Source: Rhabditoides inermis (lineage: Eukaryota > Nematoda > Chromadorea > Rhabditida > Rhabditidae). Taken from it: 64,000 nt of DNA. Positions within the stretch are counted from its first letter, which is position 1, and every line of letters starts with the position of its first letter. This document shows positions 1-12,000 of the stretch, piece after piece. A model generated the notes under the pieces. The model ran no database searches, was not told the DNA's origin, and worked only from the letters and a program-made list of their open reading frames with translations. Location of the stretch: NCBI GenBank assembly GCA_963966185.1, contig CAWZYM010000021.1, forward strand, positions 127,501 through 191,500. The letters run 5' to 3'. Both the position numbers and the translations under genes were made by a program.

Positions 1-3000
1 AGTTGGACAGGCACACACCCTCCGACTCGTTCTTCACTGCCGCAGACTCGGGCGTCTCTGCAAACGCATTTCGTTGATTTCAAGTTCTATCGTATGCAAA
101 CTATATCCACTCACCTCTCCTGAACTGGTCGAGGCTCTCCTCGGCGCGTCTCTCCTCGCTGTCGTCGACTTCCACGAGGGGCGAGAGGGCGAGGCGTCCG
201 GGGTCGACTATCTGCTCGAGCAGGGCCGCCTCCTCTCCGTCCAGCTCCATCCTCTCCCCACTCTCCGACACCGCCTGCGTTCCATTGCTGTGACGCACGC
301 GGCGGAAGCGGAACCGACGCTGCACCGCCTCGCGACGCTTTCCGCAATCAACCTGCAACGCAACCATGAGTTTTTGTTCTGATTTCTGATAACCGTGAGT
401 GATAGGAAAGATGCAACTCACCGCGGGGCAGGGTCCGACACAGGCGGAGCAGTCGCACTGGAAGCGGATCATCGTGCTGTCCGGCCACTTGAACGTGCGG
501 AACACGGCCTGAAACCAAGACACGAGATTAGACGAGAGGACTTGGACACGAAACATACCTCAGTGGCGCTGGGGCTGAGCTGCGTCCACTCGGGGAACAG
601 CAGATCGTCTATGGCGCATCCGGCCCTGTCCGTCAGCGAGTACCGCTCGCCCGTCTCGATGTTGATGGCGAAGCAGTTGCGCGGCACGATTGCATACGTC
701 TCATTGGGAGCGACGGAGAGGCGGAGACGCAGCTGCTCTCCCACCACCGCGCTGTTCACGCTCTGCTGCTGCTCGTTGGTGACCGAGAGACGGCACAGCG
801 GACCGGCCGCCTGCTCGCGGAGCGTCGACTGCGGAGCCAGCTCCGAGACGTTCACGTGAGACACGACCTGCGATGAGAGAGGATGAGGGGAGATGAGAGG
901 GAGAGAGAGAGAGAGAGAGAGACGTACCTCCTTGACGCCGGTGGGGTAGGTGCAGCGCAACTCGTACGCGTCCGCCTGTGTGGTGATGAACATGGGGTGC
1001 TTCTGCACGATCACAGTCGTCGCGAACGTGTTCTCGTCCTCGAGACGCACGTTGCAGTGCTCGTACTCTACCTGAAAATAGAATTGGTAATCTGTTTTTT
1101 ATCAGTAAACTATTAGATATCTGTAATCTATAAATGTGTGTACCTTGAATGTGTAAGGCGTCTCGTGCTGGTTGAGCGAGGTGAACTGGCGGGCGCAGTG
1201 CGGGTTCTCCGCCTGTCCCTTGACGAAGATGCGGCCCTCGAACATAGCCGTGCGGTTGGACAGCACAAGCGTCATTCCGTCCGGCTCGCAGAACACTCCC
1301 AGCTCTCCCACCAGCTGCTGCTGGATGCAGCCGCGTCCGTCGCCGATGTATCCGGGCGGGCACTGGCACTGGTAGCCGCCGCGCAGGTTCTGGCACGTCG
1401 ACAGCTGGTGGCACTTGGCCGCGCCCGTCGCGCACTCGTCCACATCCGCGCACTTGCCGTCGACCCGCTCGAAGCCGTGCTTGCACTGGCACGCCGCGTC
1501 GATGCACAGCTCGGTCTCGTCGTTGCAGGCGGTGCCGCAGGGAGACGGCGCCGCGTCCTGCTTGCCGGCGCGGAACGCGAGGTGCGGCAGGGTGGCGCGG
1601 CAGTCGACTCCGTTGCCCTCGAAGCCGTGCTTGCACAGGCAGGCGCCAGTAGGCAGGCACACCGCGTCATGGTGGCACACAGACGAGTCGGTGCGGCACG
1701 AGCGCTGCGGGAAGCACGAGATGCCGTCGCCCAGGAATCCTGAAATGGATAAAGTAGATGGCAAGGTCCATAGCTGCTAACTGACCGTTGTTGCATCGGC
1801 ACTGGCGGGCGGCGCGGTCGCACGTGGCGTCCGCGTGGCACACCCCGGGGAAGTGGGTGCAGTCGCGCGGGTCGGGCACACAGCACAGCCCGTTGCCGAA
1901 GTAGCCCACATTGCACTCGCACTGGCCGTTCGAGCAGTGCGCGTTCGCGTCGCACTCCGTGCAGTTGGCCGAGCGCTGGTGCAGCGACACACACTGAAAC
2001 GAGAGAGATGAGTAACCGATGACCGATGCAATCACCCACCTTGATTCCGTCTCCGGTGAATCCGGGCAGGCACTGGCAGCGGCGGCCGGTGCACATCGCC
2101 TCGGGTCCGCAGAGGTCGGCGCGGAGGACGCAGTCGAGCGGGTGCGGGGCGCACGCGTAGCCGTCTCCAATGTAGCCGGTGAGGCAGTGGCAGCGACGCG
2201 TCGACGCATCGCACACCGCACTCGCGTGGCACACGGTCGGGTCCGTAACGCAGTCGATCGTACGCCTAAAAGAGAGTAGTGACACTGAAATGAACAGTAG
2301 AGTGAAACGACTCACGTGCAGTTATGGACGCCGTCTCCGTCGAATCCGTCCTTGCAGCGGCAGCTTCCGGTGGACACCTCGCAGATGGCCAGCTCGTGGC
2401 ACGCCGAGCGGTCGTCGACGGTGCACTGCGGAGTGGCGGTGGTGAGTCCCTGGCGGCGCGGCGGCTGCGTCGTCGCGGAGGCGGTCGAGGGCTCGGCGGC
2501 TGAATCAAGAGGTTCACGGTCAGCCGGCGGGGCGGGTGCAAAGTCGTAGCCGGATGGCTGATCGGGTGCGGCGGATGCGGAGGTGCTGTGGCGGGAAGAG
2601 TGCAGTGGTGAGAGGGGGGTGTGAGTGCGGGGTGGGGGTGAGCGAGAGGACATGATAGTTTGGAGAGACACACGAGTGGGGTGAGTGGGGAGAGAAGTCG
2701 TCTCGAGTGTGTGAGACTGAGATGGCATCTGAGCGGTCACCGCGTCGCCCTTGCGCATCGGTGAGAGATCAAGTTCGTTTCGATGAACAGTTCCGATGAG
2801 AACTTGCACTCCATCGTCTCTATCTGCGGGAACGAGAGCAGGAGTCGTAGAGGAAACAGGTGATACGAATGATGCATTATGATCAGGTTTTCTGTTGGAA
2901 GATTCCTTGGAAGAGCCGGATGGTCCGACGCTGTCGATGTCAACATTGTCGCCCTCTTCCTCTCCATCGGGAATAGTGGAAGGAGAAACAACGGATGCCT

Positions 3001-6000
3001 TGAGCTTCGGATCGGGCTTTCTCGAAGATCCTTTGGAAGAGCCGGGCGGTCCGACGCCGTCGATGTCAACATTGTCGCCCTCTTCCTCTCCATCGGGAAT
3101 GGTGGAAGGAGAAGCAGTGGATGTCTTGAGCTTTGGATCGGGCTTTTTCGAAGATCCCTTGGAAGAGCCGGACGGTCCGACGCTGTCGATGTCAACATTG
3201 TCGCCCTCTTCCTTTCCATCGGGAATGGTGGAAGGAGAAGCAGTGGATGCCTTGAGCTTCGGATCGGGCTTTCTCGAAGATTCCTTGGAAGAGCCGGATG
3301 GTCCGACGCCGTCGATGTCAACATTGTCGCCCTCTTCCTCTTCATCGGGAATAGTGGAAGGAGAAGCAGTGGATGCCTTGAGGTTCGGATCGGGCTTTCT
3401 CGAAGATCCCTTGGAAGAGCCGGATGGTCCGACGCTGTCGATGTCAACATTGTCGCCCTCTTCCTTTCCATCGGGAATGGTAGAAAGAGAAGCAGTGGAT
3501 GCCTTGAGCTTCGGATCGGGCTTTCTCGAAGATCCCTTGGAAGAGCCGGATGGTCCGACGCTGTCGATGTCAACATTGTCGCCCTCTTCCTCTCCATCGG
3601 GAATGGTGGGAGGAGAAGCAGTGGATGCCTTGAGCTTCGGATCGGGCTTTCTCGAAGATCCCTTGGAAGAGCCGGATGGTCCGACGCTGTCGATGTCAAC
3701 ATTGTCGCCCTCTTCCTCTCCATCGGGAGTGGTGAAAGGAGAAGCAGTGGATGCCTTGAGCTTTGGATCGGGCTTTCTCGAAGATTCCTTGGAAGAGCCG
3801 GACGGTTCGACGCCGTCGATGTCAACATTGTCGCCTTCTTCCTCTCCATCGGGAATTTTGAAAGGAGAAGCAGTGGATGCTTTGAGCTTCGGATCGGGCT
3901 TTCTCGAAGATCCCTTGGAAGAGCCGGATGGTCCGACGCTGTCGATGTCAACATTGTCGCCCTCTTCCTTTCCATCGGGAATGGTAGAAAGAGAAGCAGT
4001 GGATGCCTTGAGCTTCGGATCGGGCTTTCTCGAAGATCCCTTGGAAGAGCCGGATGGTCCGACGCTGTCGATGTCAACATTGTCGCCCTCTTCCTCTCCA
4101 TCGGGAATGGTGGGAGGAGAAGCAGTGGATGCCTTGAGCTTCGGATCGGGCTTTCTCGAAGATCCCTTGGAAGAGCCGGATGGTCCGACGCTGTCGATGT
4201 CAACATTGTCGCCCTCTTCCTCTCCATCGGGAGTGGTGAAAGGAGAAGCAGTGGATGCCTTGAGCTTTGGATCGGGCTTTCTCGAAGATTCCTTGGAAGA
4301 GCCGGACGGTTCGACGCCGTCGATGTCAACATTGTCGCCTTCTTCCTCTCCATCGGGAATTTTGAAAGGAGAAGCAGTGGATGCTTTGAGCTTCGGATCG
4401 GGCTTTCTCGAAGATCCCTTGGAAGAGCCGGACGGTCCGACGCCGTCGATGTCAACATTGTCGCCCTCTTCCTCTCCATCGGGAATGGTGGAAGGAGAAG
4501 CAGTGGATGTCTTGAGCTTTGGATCGGGCTTTTTCGAAGATCCCTTGGAAGAGCCGGACGGTCCAACGCCGTCGATGTCAACATTGTCGCCCTCTTCCTC
4601 TCCATCGGGAATGGTGGGAGGAGAAGCAGTGGATGCCTTGAGCTTCGGATCGGGCTTTCTCGAAGATTCCTTGGAAGAGCCGGATGGTCCGACGCCGTCG
4701 ATGTCAACATTGTCGCCCTCTTCCTCTCCATCGGGAATAGTGGAAGGAGAAGCAGTGGATGCCTTGAGCTTTGGATCGGGCTTTCTCGAAGATTCCTTGG
4801 AAGAGCCGGACGGTCCAACGCCGTCGATGTCAACATTGTCGCCCTCTTCCTCTCCATCAGGAATTGTGGAAGGAGAAGCAGTGGATGCCTTGAGCTTCGG
4901 ATCGGGCTTTCTTGAAGATCCCTTGGAAGAGCCGGATGGTCCGACGCTGTCGATGTCAACATTGTCGCCCTCTTCCTTTCCATCGGGAATGGTGGAAGGA
5001 GAAGCAGTGGATGCCTTGAGCTTCGGATCGGGCTTTCTCGAAGATCCCTTGGAAGAGCCGGATGGTCCGACGCCGTCGATGTCAACATTGTCGCCCTCTT
5101 CCTCTCCATCGGGAATAGTGGAAGGAGAAGCAGTGGATGCCTTGAGCTTCGGATCGGGCTTTCTCGAAGATTCCTTGGAAGAGCCGGATGGTCCGACGCC
5201 GTCGATGTCAACATTGTCGCCCTCTTCCTCTCCATCGGGAATAGTGGAAGGAGAAGCAGTGGATGCCTTGAGGTTCGGATCGGGCTTTCTCGAAGATCCC
5301 TTTGAAGAGCCGGATGGTCCGACGCTGTCGATGTCAACATTGTCGCCCTCTTCCTTTCCATCGGGAATGGTAGAAAGAGAAGCAGTGGATGCCTTGAGCT
5401 TCGGATCGGGCTTTCTCGAAGATCCCTTGGAAGAGCCGGATGGTCCGACGCTGTCGATGTCAACATTGTCGCCCTCTTCCTCTCCATCGGGAATGGTGGG
5501 AGGAGAAGCAGTGGATGCCTTGAGCTTCGGATCGGGCTTTCTCGAAGATCCCTTGGAAGAGCCGGGCGGTCCGACGCCGTCGATGTCAACATTGTCGCCC
5601 TCTTTCTCTCCATCGGGAGTGGTGAAAGGAGAAGCAGTGGATGCCTTGAGCTTTGGATCGGGCTTTCTCGAAGATTCCTTGGAAGAGCCGGACGGTTCGA
5701 CGCCGTCGATGTCAACATTGTCGCCTTCTTCCTCTCCATCGGGAATTTTGAAAGGAGAAGCAGTGGATGCCTTGAGCTTCGGATCGGGCTTTCTCGAAGA
5801 TCCCTTGGAAGAGCCGGACGGTCCGACGCCGTCGATGTCAACATTGTCGCCCTCTTCCTCTCCATCGGGAATGGTGGAAGGAGAAGCAGTGGATGCCTTG
5901 AGCTTCGGATCGGGCTTTCTCGAAGATCCCTTGGAAGAGCCGGATGGTCCGACGTTGTCGATGTCAACATTGTCGCCCTCTTCCTCTCCATCGGGAGTGG

Positions 6001-9000
6001 TGAAAGGAGAAGCAGTGGATGCCTTGAGCTTTGGATCGGGCTTTCTCGAAGATTCCTTGGAAGAGCCGGACGGTTCGACGCCGTCGATGTCAACATTGTC
6101 GCCCTCTTCCTCTCCATCGGGAATAGTGGAAGGAGAAGCAGTGGATGCCTTGAGGTTCGGATCGGGCTTTCTCGAAGATCCCTTTGAAGAGCCGGATGGT
6201 CCGACGCTGTCGATGTCAACATTGTCGCCCTCTTCCTTTCCATCGGGAATGGTAGAAAGAGAAGCAGTGGATGCCTTGAGCTTCGGATCGGGCTTTCTCG
6301 AAGATCCCTTGGAAGAGCCGGATGGTCCGACGCTGTCGATGTCAACATTGTCGCCCTCTTCTTCTCCATCGGGAATGGTGGGAGGAGAAGCAGTGGATGC
6401 CTTGAGCTTCGGATCGGGCTTTCTCGAAGATCCCTTGGAAGAGCCGGGCGGTCCGACGCCGTCGATGTCAACATTGTCGCCCTCTTTCTCTCCATCGGGA
6501 GTGGTGAAAGGAGAAGCAGTGGATGCCTTGAGCTTTGGATCGGGCTTTCTCGAAGATTCCTTGGAAGAGCCGGACGGTTCGACGCCGTCGATGTCAACAT
6601 TGTCGCCTTCTTCCTCTCCATCGGGAATTTTGAAAGGAGAAGCAGTGGATGCCTTGAGCTTCGGATCGGGCTTTCTCGAAGATCCCTTGGAAGAGCCGGA
6701 CGGTCCGACGCCGTCGATGTCAACATTGTCGCCCTCTTCCTCTCCATCGGGAATGGTGGAAGGAGAAGCAGTGGATGCCTTGAGCTTCGGATCGGGCTTT
6801 CTCGAAGATCCCTTGGAAGAGCCGGATGGTCCGACGTTGTCGATGTCAACATTGTCGCCCTCTTCCTCTCCATCGGGAGTGGTGAAAGGAGAAGCAGTGG
6901 ATGCCTTGAGCTTTGGATCGGGCTTTCTCGAAGATTCCTTGGAAGAGCCGGACGGTTCGACGCCGTCGATGTCAACATTGTCGCCTTCTTCCTCTCCATC
7001 GGGAATTTTGAAAGGAGAAGCAGTGGATGCTTTGAGCTTCGGATCGGGCTTTCTCGAAGATCCCTTGGAAGAGCCGGACGGTCCGACGCCGTCGATGTCA
7101 ACATTGTCGCCCTCTTCCTCTCCATCGGGAATGGTGGAAGGAGAAGCAGTGGATGACTTGAGCTTCACAGTTGTCTCCATGACAGTAGGTCTTCTGTTCG
7201 GACCAGATCCAGAAGATCCCTTTGCAGAACCGAAGAATTCAACGCTATCAGCTTTTTCGACAGACACTTCAATTGTAGTGAGTGGATTGGAAGTTGATGC
7301 GAATGTAGGATGATTGATGTGCCCGCTCAACAGCCTTTCATCTGCAATCTCCACTCCATCGTCTGCATCAGGCATTCGGGGTCGAATAACCATTTCCATT
7401 CCTTCGCCGGGCATCAATTGCACGTCTTCATCAAGAGGCATCTCTTCGATTGAACCGATACCCTCGCCCTTAGGAAGTGAAGGCTCAAACTCGAGAGTTT
7501 GTGAGACTCCAACGTTGATAATTTTTGAATTTGTAATACGACTTTTGATTGTAGATGTTGTAACCGTCAAAGCAGTAGCTGACGAAGAATGGACTGGAGA
7601 TTCGGTAGAATCAGCAGGCTTTCCGGTCGCATCAGTGCTCTTGGGAGCAGTGGTGGAATCAACGGGAGAATGCGTGGAAGCACCGGCGTTCTCTCCGTCC
7701 GGCTTGCGGTTCTCGACAGAAGGAGTCGACGAGCCATGAGTGGGAGACTCGGTGGAATCAGCAGGCTTGCCGGTCGCATCAATGCTCTTGGGAGAAGCAG
7801 TGGTGGAAGCCGGATTGCCATTCTTGTCAGTCACCGAAGCGGCAGTGGTGGATTCATCAGAGGGAGACTCGGTGGAATCAGCAGGCTTGCCGGTCGCATC
7901 AGTGCTCTTGGGAGCAGCAGTGGTGGAAACCGGCTTGCCATTCTTGTCAGTCACCGAAGCGGCAGTGGTGGATTCATCAGAGGGAGACTCGGTGGAATCA
8001 GCAGGCTTGCCGGTCGCATCAGTGCTCTTGGGAGCAGTGGTGGAATCAGCGGGAGAATGCGTGGAAGCACCGGCGTTCTCTCCGTCCGGCTTGCGGTTCT
8101 CGACAGAAGGAGTCGACGAGCCATGAGTGGGAGACTCGGTGGAATCAGCAGGCTTGCCGGTCGCATCAATGCTCTTGGGAGAAGCAGTGGTGGAAGCCGG
8201 ATTGCCATTCTTGTCAGTCACCGAAGCGGCAGTGTTGGATTCATCAGAGGGAGACTCGGTGGAATCAGCAGGCTTGCCGGTTGCATCGGTGCTCTTGGGA
8301 GCAGTGGTGGAATCAGCGGGAGAGTGCGTGGAAGCACCGGCCTTCTCTCCGTCCGGCTTGCGGTTGTCGACAGAAGGAGTCGACGAGCCATGAGTGGGAG
8401 ACTCGGTGGAATCAGCAGGCTTGCCGGTCGCATCAGTGCTCTTGGGAGCAGCAGTGGTGGAAACCGGCTTGCCATTCTTGTCAGTCACCGAAGCGGCAGT
8501 GGTGGATTCATCAGAGGGAGACTCGGTGGAATCAGCAGGCTTGCCGGTCGCATCAGTGCTCTTGGGAGCAGTGTCAACGGGAGAATGCGTGACAGCACCG
8601 GCCTTCTCTCCGTCCGGCTTGCGGTTCTCCACAGAAGGAGTCGACGACCTATGAGCGGGAGACTCGGTGGAATCAGCAGGCTTGCCGGTCGCAACAGTGC
8701 TCTTGGGAGCAGTGGTGGAATCAACGAGAGAATGCGTGGAAGCAACGGCCTTCTCTCCGTCCGGCTTGCGGTTCTCCACAGAGGGAGTCGACGACCCATG
8801 AGCGGGAGATTCGGTGGAATCAGCAGGCTTGCCGGTCGCATCAGTGCTCTTGGAAGCAGTGGTGGAATCAGCAGGAGAATGCGTGGGAGCACCGGCCTTC
8901 TCTCCGTCCGGCTTGCGGTTCTCGACAGAAAGAGTCGACGATCCATGAGTGGGAGACTCGGTGGAATCAGCAGGCTTGCCGGTCGCATCAGTGCTCTTGG

Positions 9001-12000
9001 GAGCAGTGGTGGAATCAGCGGGAGAATGCGTGGAAGCACCGGCCTTCTCTCCGTCCGGCTTGCGGTTCTCGACAGAAGGAGTCGACGAGCCATGAGTGGG
9101 AAACTCGGTCGAATCAGCAGGCTTGCGGGTCGCATCAGTGCTCTTGGGATCAGTGGTGGATTCAGAAGGAGAATGAGTGGAAGCATCTCCGTCCGGCTTG
9201 CGGTTCTCGACAGAAGGAGTCGACGAGCCATGAGTGGGAGACTCGATGGAATCAGCAGGCTTGCCGTTTGCATCAGTGCTCTTGGGAGCAGCAGTGGTGG
9301 AAACCGGCTTGCCATTCTTGTCAGTCACCGAAGCGGCAGTGGTGGATTTATCAGAGGGAGACTGTGTGAAATCAGCAGGCTTGCCGGTCGCATCAGTGCT
9401 CTTGGGAGCAGTGGTGGAATCAGCAGGAGAATGCGTGAAAGCACCGGCGTTCTCTCCGTCCGGCTTGCGGTTCTCGACAGAAGGAGTCGACGAGCCATGA
9501 GCGGGAGACTCGGTGGAATCAGCAGGCTGGCCGGTCGCATCAGTGCTCTTGGGAGCAGCAGTGGTGGAAACCGGCTTGCCATTCTTGTCAGTCACCGAAG
9601 CGGCAGTGGTGGATTTATCAGAGGGAGACTCGGTGGAACCAGCAGGCTTGCCGGTTGCATCGGTGCTCTTGGGAGCAGTGGTGGAATCAGCAGGAGAATG
9701 CGTGAAAGCACCGGCGTTCTCTCCGTCCGGCTTGCGGTTCTCGACAGAAGGAGTCGACGAGCCATGAGTGGGAGACTCGATGGAATCAGCAGGCTTGCCG
9801 TTTGCATCAGTGCTCTTGGGAGCAGCAATGGTGGAAACCGGCTTGCCATTCTTGTCAGTCACCGAAGCGGCAGTGGTGGATTTATCAGAGGGAGACTCGG
9901 TGGAACCAGCAGGCTTGCCGGTTGCATCGGTGCTCTTGGGAGCAGTGGTGGAATCAGCAGGAGAATGCGTGAAAGCACCGGCGTTCTCTCCATCCGGCTT
10001 GCGGTTCTCGACAGAAGGAGTCGACGAGCCATGAGCGGGAGACTCGGTGGAATCAGCAGGCTTGCTGGTCTCCTCAGTACTCTTAAGAGTGGTCGTAGAG
10101 AAATCCAAGAGAGGTTTGGTGAGTTCCGTTGGCCGTTTGATTTCAGGAGTTGATGTAGATTCTTCGATATCCGTGTCGTCAGGCAAAGCGGTGACGAAAG
10201 CGACGCGAGGTGTAACAGAAAACGCTGGTTCCGGAGTAACAACGCCTTCATCTGTCTTAGTCGGAACCCAAACAATCTCCATGCCCATTTCCTCATCAGT
10301 AGTTGTTGTCTTCTCCAAGGTTGATGGAGTGGGAGCCCACACAATCTCCGTTCCCATCTGACCAGAATCTTCTGCTTCAATTAGTTCTGTTGTCGTTGTC
10401 GGTTCACTGCCATTCCTTTCGGTCATTGAGATGACGAGCTCATTAGTTTTCTGAGAGACCTCCATTTCGGCAATCGTTCTGTTCGTCTCGACTGTGACAG
10501 TATCATTTGCAGCGGGAGTGGCCGACGGTAGATGATCGCTCGGCACCCACACAATCTCCATGCCCATGTCTCCGGGCGAGTCTGTTGTGTCGGTGGGCAG
10601 CGACACGGACTTGTTGGGTGTCCACACAATCTCCATTCCCATCTGGCCTGATCCTTCACTGTCTGGAGTAAGCGAAGTCTCCGTGGGCGGGACTTCAGTC
10701 GAAGTGCTGCTCATCTTATCACCGGTACTAATCACCAGCTCGTTGGTTTTTTGCGACACCTCCATCTCCACCCGAGTGGTTTCGTTCTTGCTGGCTGAAG
10801 AACTGGGAGGCGACTTTGTGGGCGACCATACAATCTCCATGCCCATCTCGGTCTCCGGCGTCGAGGACTCTGGTGTCTTCTCCGGCGACCACACAATCTC
10901 CATGCCCATCTCACCCAAACCGTCTGTCTCGTCGATGGAAACCGTCGGAGAAGTGCTGGTGAAAAACCCAGCTGTGATGAACGACTGCTCCTCCTGGGGC
11001 ACCTTCTCTACGGGCGCACGTTCATCCGGAACACTAGTCGGCACTACCGTTGTGAATTTGGGATTGAAACGAGCGAGAGTTGTAGGGACCGATTCGGTCA
11101 CGGGTATTGCGGAAAGAGTAAACCGCGGATTGAAACGTGGTGTGCTCGCCTCGATGCGGACGTCAAGTCCGTCATCGGGAACAGTGCTGGGTGCGGGAGA
11201 AAAAGTGAAAGTTGACGTGCTCGTCGGTAGTGTGATATTGGGTGCTGGTGTGCTGGTGTGCAATGCAGGTGCGGTGGAAGGTGAGCGGAGCAGAGCCCCT
11301 TCGGGTGTGGTGCGGGTGTCGAGCTCACCGATCGAAAATGCACGAGTGGAGGCGTCCGTCACCACCACGACGTCGTCGCTCGTCGTCGTCGTCGGTGCCG
11401 CAGCGGTAGATGAAGCAGTGGTAGCCAATGTGGTGGTAGTGTCGGCGGTCGGCGTGGTCGACTTCACAACTGGATTGATATTGAGATTAGGCTTGGTCGG
11501 TTGGTTGTTGGTGCTGGGAGTCTCCGTGCGAGATGAGGGCAGTGTGGTGTTATCAGTCATCGGAGATGGAGTGAAGGAGTGAGTAACGACACTTTTGTTG
11601 GTTACTGATGTGAACTTGGAGTCAGTAGGAGCTGCGGTAGGATCGCTTTCCTTGTCAGCCACGGGAACAGCAGTGGTTGCGAAAGAAGACGTGGTAGAGA
11701 CATGCTCTTCCTTGTCAGTCACCGAAGCGGCAGAGGTGGATGAGGGAGACTCAGTGGAATCAGCAGGCTTGCCGGTCGCATCAGTGCTCTTGGGAGCAGT
11801 AGTGGTGGAAACCGGCTTGCCATTCTTGTCAGTCACCGAAGCGGCAGTGGTGGATGCATCAGAGGGAGACTCGGTGGAATCAGCAGGCTTGCCGGTCGCA
11901 TCAGTGCTCTTGGGAGCAGCAGTAGTGGAAACCGGTTCGCCATTCGTGTCAGTCACCGAAGCGGCAGTGGTGGATGCATCAGAGGGAGACTCGGTGGAAC

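Noticed and set aside
2895..7313. Open frames of more than 1,400 codons on the plus strand (and a second minus-strand frame) across array R1
   Set aside because: They result from a stop-free 126-bp unit whose length is a multiple of three. The minus-strand frame that continues into flanking EGF exons and has proper splice sites is the real one.
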